Of a stretch of 64,000 nt of DNA, positions 21,021-29,962 are shown one piece after another (the stretch's first letter is position 1; each line of letters starts with the position of its first letter). This DNA comes from Phaonia tiefii. Lineage: Eukaryota > Arthropoda > Insecta > Diptera > Muscidae. The notes beneath the pieces are model-generated. The model ran no database searches, was not told the origin of the DNA, and worked only from the letters and a program-made list of their open reading frames with translations. The position numbers and the translations under genes are program-made. The stretch spans positions 1,364,001-1,428,000 of the forward strand of contig OZ008369.1 of NCBI GenBank assembly GCA_963931995.1, in the 5' to 3' direction.

Positions 21021-21341
21021 GTAATCGGATGCATAATTCCGCGTAATCGGATGCAGAAGTGTGTGGTGGTAATGCTGGCATCTACGGCAGGTATTTTTAG
21101 ACTCGCACTTTCTAAAGGTGTGGCTCTTTGCTAAGCAGTTAATGCAGTATTCATATTTCCGCACTATTCGGTTCCTTTCCTGTGAGTCCATAGCTAGGAA
21201 TTTCTGGCAAAATCGTAGCGCGTGGTATGATTTGCACAGCATGCATTTATACACACCCATCCGTGAAGGGCGTCTGTTTGTGTTTGATCTGGAATAACAT
21301 AAGAGACAAAGATAATTAGGTGGAAATGTGTTCTTCACCAT
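20994..21341 (-). CDS. Zinc-knuckle ORF between integrase and 3' LTR
   Basis: Open frame of 115 residues downstream of the integrase ORF; its last ~27 bases and its stop lie inside the 3' LTR. Three cysteine/histidine clusters are visible: CMLCKSYHALRFC, CINCLAKSHTFRKC and CRRCQHYHHTLLH. They have the same overall layout as the three gag knuckles of this element (CTLCEAGHSIRIC, CNNCLSPTHTKGSC, CLACKKNHH), but the sequence differs, so it is not a recent copy of gag. I recall similar LRFC..FLAM..RN..CINCLA proteins in dipteran genomes but cannot say they are a fixed part of BEL elements. Role unknown; nucleic-acid binding is the natural inference. Unlike most of the element this frame is unbroken. 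Confidence 0.65.
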   Translation of the reverse strand: MVKNTFPPNYLCLLCYSRSNTNRRPSRMGVYKCMLCKSYHALRFCQKFLAMDSQERNRIVRKYEYCINCLAKSHTFRKCESKNTCRRCQHYHHTLLHPITRNYASDYEELGLTAI

Positions 21342-21393
21342 TATGGAGTAATTTGCGCTTTAGTATCGGAAAGTACACAACTTTAGAGGACTT

Positions 21394-23631
21394 CTAATTT
21401 GGTTGAGCAGAATCACGCTCATAGTAGGGTAGATAGCAGAGCTTGACAATAGGTCGAGTGATAATGCCAGTGGCCGTTCGTACATCTGCTATACGTACCC
21501 TTGAGTCAGACCCTTGATGAGTTTTCTCAATTCTTCCCAGGCGCCATTCGCTGGGTGGCAGTAAGTCGTCCATTACGACCACTAAATCGCCAATGTTGAG
21601 ATTGGGAATGGAATTTTTCCATTTATAGCGCTTGTGAAGAGACTTGAGGTAATCTTCTTTCCATCGAATAGCAAATTCGTGATGGAGCGCTTTAAGTTTT
21701 AACCATCGGTTGATTAGAGACAAGTTCTGGGAGTTTGATTCGGGCAATGACAACATGGGTGCACTTCTGAGAAAGTGCCCTGGAGTTAAAGCTGTAAGGT
21801 CATTGGGATCTTCCGACATAGCGGAGATTGGGCGGGAGTTTAACACTCCCTCGATGCGTGCAAGTACAGTAGAGCACTGTTCAAATGTAAATTTGTGCGT
21901 GCCTGCAATTTGTTTGAAATGGAACTTAAAGCTTTTTACAGCAGCCTCCCACAGCCCAGCCATGTGTGGTGCGTGTGGTGGAATGAAACTCCATTCAAAC
22001 ACATGGGTGGCGTATTTTTGGGCAATATCACTTGAGGTATTTTTTAGGAAGCTCCCGAACTCTTTGAGTAACGCTCGGCTCGTTCCAACAAAATTGCGTC
22101 CATTATCAGTAACTACCTTATGGGGTTGCCCTCGCCTTCCAACGAACCTAGCGAATGTGACTTCAAATGCTGCTGAGGACAGTTCCGAGCAAACTTCTAA
22201 ATGAATTGCCTTTGTAGAGAAACATACAAAGACGCTGACATAGCCCTTTATAATCGGAGCTTGGCGAATAATGGAACTTTTAAGTTCAAAGGGACCAGCA
22301 AAATCGGTACCAGTTGTGTGGAATGGTGGAGACAAAGTGCATCTATCGGACGGTAAGGGGGCCATCATCTGAGTACATTGCTTTTGTATGGTGCACGTTT
22401 TGCATTTGTGCACAATCCCTTTAACTCTTCGTTTCAGGCGAGAGATATAAAATTCCGTCTGTACCATTCGACACATAAGATTGCACTCTGCATGAGCGAG
22501 AAATTGATGTAAATGGGTCAAATATAAATAACAAAATCTAGAATTGCCCGGTAATATTATAGGATGGCTTTCATTGTAGGGAAGCGGTGCTTCCGATAAA
22601 CGACCGTTGACCCGCAACATGTTCTGGGAATCCATAAATGGATTTAAAATTTTCAATGGGCTTTTGTCTGGTATCGGTCTGGTTTTTATGAGTGCATCGT
22701 ACTCGTCTTTAAAATTTTGGGATTGAGCTAACGATATTAAGCGATTTTTAACGACGACAATTTCGTGATAGCTGATGGCAATAGTATTGAATACGTAATT
22801 GTTCCTATGAGCGCTATGCGTCCTGTTATAAAACCGAAACACATAAGATAGAATTCTCAACGCTCTTGTATATGAGGAGAAACGCTCAAGAATGTCAGGT
22901 TTTTCTATATAGACTTGAAGTGACTGAACAGTCCTTACTTCCTCGGCGGGTGCCAAAGGATTATTTTTGGGCCATTCTGTAGGTGGGTTACAAACCCAGT
23001 TGAGTCCATTCCACCATAGAGTGCTATGTGCCAGATCTTGAGGTCTGATGCCTCGAGTACCAAGATCGGCAGGATTTTCGTGTGTAGGAACATGACGCCA
23101 TGTTGCGTTAGGTACCATCTCATGAATTTGAGATGTTCTATTAGCCACGTAAGTTTCCCAAGTTCCAGGTGTTTTAGAGAGCCAGCCGAGTACTATAGAC
23201 GCATCTGTTCATAGAATTATGTCACTAATTTGGAATTTGACGGTAGATTTGACATACCTAACTAGCTTCGCCAGCAGAAAGGCACCGTTTAGCTCCAATC
23301 GGGGCAGGGAAACCGTTTGAAGTGGGGCAACTTTGGTCTTGGCTATCAACAAATTTGAGAATACAACATATTTTTGAGTTTCACATCGGATGTGAATACA
23401 TGTGCAGTACGCGCCCTTTGAAGCATCGCAAAAGCCGTGTATTTGCACCAAATCAGAAGGGGTGTATTGAATCCATCGCGGAATAGTGACTTGAACAACG
23501 TGAGAGAGATCGCATAGAAAATCATTCCATGTCCTGAGAGAGTCCGAGCTGACTTCATCATCCCAATCTCCACATTCCAACCAAATCTGTTGCATTAAGA
23601 GTTTTGCCCGATAACAATAGGAGATATCCAT
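21394..23631 (-). pseudogene. BEL/Pao pol, RNase H and integrase, with internal TGA
   Basis: One frame runs 23631-21394 apart from a TGA at 23211-23209, where relatives have a tryptophan codon (DIIL-stop-TDASIVLGWL), which cuts the RNase H. Before it: RT thumb/connection, IHGFCDASKGAYC (first RNase H acidic residue) and SLPRLELNGA (second). After it: the integrase with HLHQFLAHAECN ... CKTCTIQK (HHCC zinc domain), catalytic D in GTDFAGPF, D in VVTDNGRNFVG and E in AGLWEAAVKSFK. It ends in a DUF5641-type C-terminal region (RYKWKNSIPNLNIGDLVVVMDD) and YYERDSAQPN. At the 5' edge (23632-23645) the junction with the RT frame lacks residues and is shifted. The 584-codon integrase part is otherwise intact. 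Confidence 0.9.
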
Positions 23632-23640
23632 CCTATTGGA

Positions 23641-25422
23641 TCATTTGCGTCGAGAAACTTTAACTTCTGCTTGGTGGATAGGGAATGAATAGGAAAAGGT
23701 GTCTGTGAGGGCATTCCATTTTAACCCCAGAGTTTTCACAGAGCTTGACTCGTGGAAGCGCAAAAAATTTTCATCGTATAGATCCTCTGTGGGTAAATTT
23801 GCGAGCAACCTAGGATCATTCGCAGTATTCTTCTTTAATGGAAATCCTGCGGAGCTGAGGACTGACATTAGCTGTTCCCATTTATTGCTAGCTTCTTCGA
23901 TCGAAAAACCACCTGAGAGTATATCATCGACATAGGTGTCGTTGGCCACAATCGCTGCACCCAAGGTATATTGAGATTCCGAATCTGTTGCTAGTTGCTT
24001 GAGTGTACGAATCGCTAGAAAGGGGCCGCAATTTACACCAAACGTTACGGTGGTTAACTCATAGTCTTTAATTGGGCTGGAATTAGACTTCTGGTGCAAA
24101 ATACTCTGATACGATCTATCAGCAGGGTGTACAAGAATCTGGCGGTACATTTTCTCTATATCCCCACTGAATACGTATTCATACATCCTCCAATTGAGAA
24201 TGGTGGCCACCAGGTCAGTTTGCAGAGTAGGACCTGTGTTCAATACGTCGTTGAGTGACAATCCGGACTTAGTCTTGCGAGACGCATTAAAGACTACGCG
24301 AACTTTTGTCGTTTTGTGGTCATCATGAGCAATTTCCATAGATGAGGTCTCCTCCATGTGACCAAGATCGAGGTACTCGTTGAGAACAGTTTTGTATTGT
24401 TGCTGGAGCACTTGGTTTTTTGAGAGTGTTTGTTCCATTCGGGAAAATTGACCAAGAGCCAGAAACCGAGATGAGCCGAGGTGAATTGAGTCGGGAAATT
24501 CTTGTTTAAAAGGAAGTCTTACGACATATCGACCATCAGATTGACGTGTCGTGGTCTTCTGATAGAACTCCTTGCAGAAGTTGTCTTCGGGTGAGATCTT
24601 AGTTAGGTTAGGGACTTCCTCTTGCTCCCAAAACTTTCTTACGAGTTCAGTAAGATCGGGTTTATCCGAAGGGACTACATTGGTTTTAAATGCGTGACTT
24701 TGGGTGGCGCGTATTGGTCCACTGAGCACCCATCCGAAGATGGTGTTATACGCGGATGTTTCTCCACTGATATTGTTGATCACTCCATCCAAATTTATAA
24801 ACCGCTCTGAATCGTTTCCGATGATCAAGTTGACCTGAGAGGAACGATTGAAGTGCGAGTCTGCTAAGTCCAATTGTCCCAAGTCTTCTGGGTTACAAAT
24901 ATCGAATGAGGCAGAAGGAATTCGTCTTGTCACCTTTGGCAGGACAATAGCGTTGATCAGAAACGAGAAGTTTTGACGAGAAGAAAATATCTCAATTTCG
25001 CATTCTTTGTCCGCCGTCTGACTTTGCCCGCCAATACCCACGATTTCGAAGCAAGATTTGTGGTAAGGGAGTTTTAGCATATTCCTAAGCATTTCCGAGA
25101 CGAAAGTTCGTTGAGAACCGGGGTCGATTAATGCTCTTGTAGTGTACAGTTCACCACGATGTCGTATCTGAACTAGAGCAGTTCTGAGGAGAATTGGTTC
25201 GTCATTTGACGAGAAGTTAGCTAGAACTTGTGAAGACTTCGCCTGAGAAGAAGTGGATGGTTGTTCATGCTGTAATTTAGAAGCGTATTGAGAACTATGT
25301 TCTACCCCGTGGGTTTTATCCTTAGGGCTGTCCGACGCAGAGGGAGTCGAAAACTTGGATTGAATGTGAATAGAGTGTGGTGATTCTTCTTGCACGCGAG
25401 ACAAGTGTTTTTGCTTTTGCAA
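23641..25422 (-). CDS. BEL/Pao pol, protease and reverse transcriptase segment
   Basis: 593-codon open segment. The first ~30 residues are the shifted end of the gag linker. The aspartic protease centre is ALIDPGSQRTFVSE (about residues 97-110). The reverse transcriptase follows: VVFNASRKTKSGLSLNDVL, SGDIEKMYRQILVHPADRSY (first catalytic aspartate), VTFGVNCGPFLAIRTLKQLA, and ANDTYVDDILSGG with the YVDD box. It ends in QAEVKVSRRK at a stop created by a small deletion/frameshift. In an active element this would be one polyprotein with gag and integrase; here it is separated on both sides by frame changes, so function as a unit is lost. Confidence 0.9.
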   Translation of the reverse strand: MQKQKHLSRVQEESPHSIHIQSKFSTPSASDSPKDKTHGVEHSSQYASKLQHEQPSTSSQAKSSQVLANFSSNDEPILLRTALVQIRHRGELYTTRALIDPGSQRTFVSEMLRNMLKLPYHKSCFEIVGIGGQSQTADKECEIEIFSSRQNFSFLINAIVLPKVTRRIPSASFDICNPEDLGQLDLADSHFNRSSQVNLIIGNDSERFINLDGVINNISGETSAYNTIFGWVLSGPIRATQSHAFKTNVVPSDKPDLTELVRKFWEQEEVPNLTKISPEDNFCKEFYQKTTTRQSDGRYVVRLPFKQEFPDSIHLGSSRFLALGQFSRMEQTLSKNQVLQQQYKTVLNEYLDLGHMEETSSMEIAHDDHKTTKVRVVFNASRKTKSGLSLNDVLNTGPTLQTDLVATILNWRMYEYVFSGDIEKMYRQILVHPADRSYQSILHQKSNSSPIKDYELTTVTFGVNCGPFLAIRTLKQLATDSESQYTLGAAIVANDTYVDDILSGGFSIEEASNKWEQLMSVLSSAGFPLKKNTANDPRLLANLPTEDLYDENFLRFHESSSVKTLGLKWNALTDTFSYSFPIHQAEVKVSRRK

Positions 25423-26684
25423 CTGCCTTTAGTGTGAGTGGGCGACAGACAGTTATTGCAAAACTTATTCTTGAATACAAAGTCAATTCTTGGCTGAGGC
25501 GTAAATGTACTGAATTCGGGGCAAATTCGAATACTGTGGCCTGCTTCACACAGTGTACATAACGTGCTCAACTTATCTTGAGAGAGATAAGTTTGTACTT
25601 TATCCTTGGGTATTGAATTGACGACTTGAGTTTTACTTGTCCGAACACTAGAGATTCGCTCAACAACTTCGAACCTGTTGCTGAGGAACTCATCCATCTG
25701 AGACCATTTTGGCAGCTCCCGATAGGATTTTAAAGATTGCTCCCAAAGCGCAAGAGTATTATCGGGAAGTTTTGTCGAAATTAAATGTATTAAATTGGAT
25801 CCCATCCATCTGTAGGAACCTCAAGCGACTTCAACATTGACAGCCACTGTAGCGTGTATTTTCTGGATCGATGAACTACTCTCTACCGTCGCTACGGGAA
25901 CATCAAAGAGAACTTTGAGTTGTTTGTCCACTAAAACTCGTTTATTGTCGTAGCGCGACTTCAGAGCGTTCCAAGCTAAGGTAAAGTTGTCGTCGCAGAG
26001 CGGATACCTTTTAACAATTGCGCCAGTATCTCCTTGTGTCTTGTTCCTTAGGTGATAGAGTTTCTGAGCGTTGGAGAGTTTTGGGTGGTTTACGTAGACC
26101 GCCGTGAACATGTCACGAAATGACGGCCATTCTTTGTAACCCCCTTTGAAAACCTCTGTATCACATGGAGGAACTTTGAGAAAAACACCGGAGACTTCGT
26201 TAGAAGTTTGATGAGGTGCAAAAGGCCGATGAGTCACGTTAGGTCCAAGAGAAAATCTAGTTGCGTTGCTTGGGGCATTATATCCTTGGCACAACCTCAT
26301 CATATCAATCAAGTGTGACCTTGCTATATAGTAGGTTTCTGAACAAACATTATAGTTCAATTTTGCGTTTACTTTAAAATCGCGGGAGTTAGACGTGGCG
26401 GGAGACAACATGAGCATTTCATAACTATGTTGAAGCCTTTTAAACCAACTATCTAAATCACTTAGACGAACCTCTATCATTGAGTCGGTTTGCTCTTGTA
26501 TGTTCAGCTTCTCAATATGAGAGCAGAGGTTAATTAACTGATCGCAATCAAACAGATATCGATCATGTTCTAGGGATAGACCACTACTATCCCTTTGCTT
26601 TGCTGCAGTGGTGGACCCCGCAGCTATAGAATGGGTGTCGCTTGAGACATGGGAGTTATCCACAAGGCCAGTGGGGTTTGACAT
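25302..26684 (-). pseudogene. BEL/Pao gag, frameshifted
   Basis: ATG at 26684 opens 287 residues of gag (LSDLDSWFKRLQHSYEML, VPPCDTEVFKGGYKEWPSFR, TAVYVNHPKLSNAQKLYHLR, GAIVKRYPLCDDNFTLAW), the DUF1759-type capsid region of BEL elements. Frame is lost near 25840-25821: a bridging peptide WLSMLKSLEVPTDGWDPI is in a second frame, and the third frame resumes with LIHLISTKLPDNTLALWEQ at about 25800. Three zinc knuckles follow (CTLCEAGHSIRIC, CNNCLSPTHTKGSC, CLACKKNHH). A further one-base shift near 25375 moves the frame into the protease segment. These are separate lesions, so this copy cannot make full-length gag. Confidence 0.85.
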
Positions 26685-27248
26685 GGTTTACGTGTAACTA
26701 AGAGATGTGAAAAATATAAGTTTTAGAAGGACACGTCTTCTCTTGTGTAGCAGGAAATAAAAAACACCGATTAAGGGCAATAAATTATCGGAGGCTTCAA
26801 GAGAAACAACTGTGCAGTAGCCTTAAAACGCGAATTAGTAACAACTGTTAGCACTTTTAAAATGTGCAACAGATTCAAAAAATTCCCGAAGAATTAATAA
26901 ACTTTCACAAATAAGTAGACTTGAGAAAGAACTAAGCATCTGCATGCAAATCGAGTTTGGGACTGGATACAAAAAATTTTCAATTTTACTTTTCAGTTTT
27001 CCAATCGTTCAAAGTTCCCGACGTTAAAAAAAAATTTGTTTTTTTATTATTACAAAAGTCGACTACAACTCCTCGAAGACTTTTGTCGCCCAAGTGTATA
27101 CAAAGCTTCTCCAATTCGGCGAAGACTTTGTCAACAAATTGTCATCAAAGTCTGCTACAATTCGTTGCAGACTTTGGAGAAGAGTAGCTCATGTCAGTAG
27201 TGATTGAGCATATCTTCTTCTTCCTTTGTTCTCTTGGTTCTTCTCTTC
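26685..27248 (-). other. BEL/Pao 5' leader
   Basis: Untranslated leader between primer-binding site and gag ATG, about 560 bp. It has a region (27055-27185) with GAAGACTTTGTC / GAAGACTTTTGTC / GCAGACTTTGGAG words about every 50-60 bp. A stray 76-codon frame on the opposite strand is not supported. Confidence 0.6.
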
Positions 27249-27266
27249 GAAGGTTCGGTAGGACCA
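27249..27266 (-). promoter_or_regulatory. Primer-binding site
   Basis: On the minus strand, TGGTCCTACCGAACCTTC begins immediately after the LTR end CAATACA. TGG right after the LTR is the expected complement of a tRNA CCA end. The tRNA species is not identified. Confidence 0.75.
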
Positions 27267-27397
27267 TGTATTGACCTAGTGGGAGAGATTAATGTCGGGA
27301 GTAATCTCTTGAGTTTACGTTCCAACGTAAGTGACGTCAGGTAGCTTAGTGGACTGTATTTAAGAGGGGGTTAGATAGCAGTTAGGCCCAATTCCTC
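27267..27397 (-). repeat. BEL/Pao 5' LTR
   Basis: 131 bp, 97.7 % identical to the 3' copy by my count (128/131), next to the primer-binding site. Contains TGACGTCA and a GTAACGTT-like inverted word that may act in transcription. Short for a BEL LTR; the start lacks TG. Confidence 0.85.
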
Positions 27398-27990
27398 AGG
27401 AGTGATTATTTGCTGCGCTAAGGAGTTGGTGTTACTTGATTGTATAATTTCTCAAGGGCTGGAGAAATTATACAGACAAGTTGAGAAAAATAGAAATGAG
27501 TAAAACCAAATGAATTAGTACAATTCAATATGTTTTGTTTATTGGGCTTTGTTGATGCTCACCAATTAGGGGTTCAAGGAACAGTGCCGAGTTTTTACAA
27601 GTTAAGTTCGCAAGAAACTTAAATTTTTATCTTTTCTTTCTTTTTATCTTTCTTAACCGTTAAGTAACAATTCACAATGATTTCAGTTGAGTGTAAAGTC
27701 TGCATATACCGTACAATACTTTAAATAGTAGTAGATAATAATTGTGTAGTAGTATTTTAGCAAACATTATAATTCGATAGTTCATATTCTTTTTAGATTA
27801 AAATTCAATTTTTACTTAATTATAAATATATATAAGTATAATCGTAAGATTATACAAATATTTTCTTTTTGTCTTTTTGTCTTTTAACATACTAATTTGT
27901 TAGGTGAAAATGTTGGTTTAATTATGTTAGTTTTTACTGATGTGCCTTGTTCTCCTGTGTGATATAATATACCATTGCAATTCATATACT
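27398..27990. other. AT-rich DNA, small hairpin
   Basis: No gene seen. TGTATAATTTCTC (27440-27452) faces GAGAAATTATACA (27463-27475), an exact 13-bp stem with a ~10-nt loop. Confidence 0.6.
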
Positions 27991-28228
27991 GTGGCCGTCG
28001 ATGGTGCAATGGGTAGTGTGCGCGGCTCTTGAACATGAGAACGTGGGTTCGAACCCTGCTCAGACCACCTTACATTTCTTTTGACGATGGTCACGACACT
28101 ATCGGGTACACAGTCATGAACAAGCTTCTCAAAATACCGTTCGGAACCTGTGTAAAACTCTAGGTCCCAATCAGTGAGTGCAAAAACTAGAAAGCGCACA
28201 TTTCACTGATTGTGAGAATTTTTTTTAA
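27991..28228 (+). mobile_element. tRNA-derived SINE, family S, 3'-truncated copy
   Basis: Head with A-box-like GATGGTGCAATGGGTAG and B box GTGGGTTCGAACCC, then ACGATGGTCACGACACTATC, CTTCTCAAAATACCGTTCGG, GTCCCAATCAGTGAGTG, AAAGCGCACA. It stops after GATTGTGAGAA and lacks the CATGGGATGTAATGGG end. Confidence 0.8.
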
Positions 28229-28678
28229 TTCACATCCTTAGTTATAAGATTTATATATCTTGTAGTATGTGAAACCAGCTGAAATAAATACATGAATAAA
28301 TGAGAAATGAAATGATTTTTATTATCCGGCCACCACATGGTACCCGTACAAAGTTTAACAAAAAAGTCCTCAGCTAATAACAATGCAAAAAATTTACTTG
28401 TAATTAGGAGCTAGTAAATTCTTTCTGCATTGGATTGGTATTTAGTGCAGCGTAAAAAAGTCTAATGTACCAATTGCAATTCAAATGGGCATACCAAGTT
28501 AAGCCTCGTTTTTAATTGATTTATTACTCTAGCCTAAAGAGGACTATAGGTTAACATTTTGTTTTGAGCCACGGTTTAACTAAGAATCTAAGATGAAGAC
28601 TATACATAACAAATACAGTTTTACAATATAGAAAATTTTAAAATTCCACCATAATTTATTATAAGATTAATTGTTTTT
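28229..28678. other. AT-rich DNA, no gene seen
   Basis: Unique-looking sequence between a SINE and family T copy 2. Confidence 0.5.
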
Positions 28679-29962
28679 ATACCCTCACCCATAGGGATGG
28701 CGGTATATATCATTTAATACGGAAAAAAATGTAATGCACAGAAGGAGCCATATTAGACCCTTAGTAGCTTTGGACAAACTTCGTTTTAGGACTTTTTAAG
28801 ATGATTGAGCCATGTCCGTCTGGCTGCATGGCTAGCTGGTCAACACGATAACTGCCGTACATCGTTATCGATCTAAGCGAAATTTTGTCAGTGACTATTA
28901 TTTGTCTAAGGTTAGTTTCGGATTGAAAATGGGCGTTTTGGCCACGCACCTTCTGGTACCTCCCATACAAATCCACACATTTAGTACGAAATCATGTTTC
29001 TTCTGAAATCCTTTTCTGGTGGATGTGATTAGCTTCAACTCAAACACTGGTTAATAATCTGTTAACATCTATTTAATTGGAGAAAATGGGCGAAGTCCTA
29101 CACCCATTCTGGTGCCTCCAATGCAAAAGCTTGGTGGTCGTCCGTATTCACAAAGCGATAAGTCGCATAATCACTTCCGAACTTAATGAAATTAGGTTAT
29201 AGGTTTCATGTCATCAAACGCGAGTCACCAAGTAAGACAAGGCTGATCTTGCCACGCCCATGTAGGTGCCACACATACATAAGTTGTTCGGCCGGCTGGT
29301 TGTTCGGCAAGACAACTCCCGCAAAACGGAATCAGTTTTGTGAATTAGACAAAATTTGGTCAAATGCCACACTTCTAGGAAAATGAGTCGTTTTGCCATG
29401 CCTATTCTGGTACCTCCCAGACAAAAGTTCAAAAGTTGGGCGAATAACAGTGTGACCGATACGGTAACTCTCTTAAACTACAACCGATCTTAATGAAGTT
29501 CTGTACTAGCCAATGTTTTGCTAAAAACTATGTTGTAATTAAAAAGTAACTACTGTGCCACGCCCATTTCCACACCTCCCATAAAAAAGTTGGGCGGCTT
29601 TCCGGTTTTCCGACTCGATATCTCCCGTAAACCACAACCCATCTTAACAAAATTTTGTACCGATCAATAGTTAACAATTAACAAATGAACAACTTCGCCA
29701 AGCACAATCTTGTACCTCGAATAAAAATATGGGTGAACATTTGGCTGGTAGTCACGATAAATCCGCAAAATCACTTAGGATTCTAATTAAGTTAGGAATT
29801 GAATAATATTTACCGCAATGCCACTCTGCAATTGAATATTGGCACATTTGCCACGCCCATTCGTTCAACGTAAGGGTGAATATATTGGTTTTTTCGATAC
29901 AACTCGGTTGCAATGGTCTACTTATTGTGAGGGTATGTTTAATCGGTTCACCCGACTGAAAT
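28679..29962 (-). repeat. Family T repeat, copy 2 (inverted)
   Basis: Edges are ATACCCTCACCC (28679) and TGAGGGTAT followed by TTTAATCGGTTCACCCGACTG (to 29962), matching copy 1 in reverse, including its outer GTCGGTTGAACCGAC word. GTACCTCCCATAC-type words occur near 28958, 29112, 29266, 29411, 29571 and 29712: six units, as in copy 1. Several 60-95-codon frames inside are by-products. Confidence 0.75.

Larger units (their letters stand above)
20890..27397 (-). mobile_element. BEL/Pao LTR retrotransposon, near-complete, inactivated
   Basis: Minus-strand element of 6.5 kb in BEL/Pao order: 5' LTR, primer-binding site, leader, gag with three zinc knuckles, aspartic protease, reverse transcriptase, RNase H, integrase, an extra zinc-knuckle ORF, 3' LTR. 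The two 131-bp LTR copies differ at three positions, so insertion is fairly recent on that measure, yet the coding part has at least four frameshifts or deletions and one internal stop. The flanking 5 bp do not match (AATAT on the left, AGGAG on the right), so no target duplication is visible. Either the ends are not quite where I place them or the copy has recombined. Confidence 0.9.

Noticed and set aside
21710..22204. 164-codon plus-strand ORF
   Set aside because: Exact antisense shadow of the BEL integrase C-terminal part, which carries clear motifs.
27991..28075. tRNA gene at the SINE head
   Set aside because: The same head is followed by the same SINE body in other copies, and the anticodon arm does not fold with a 7-nt loop.
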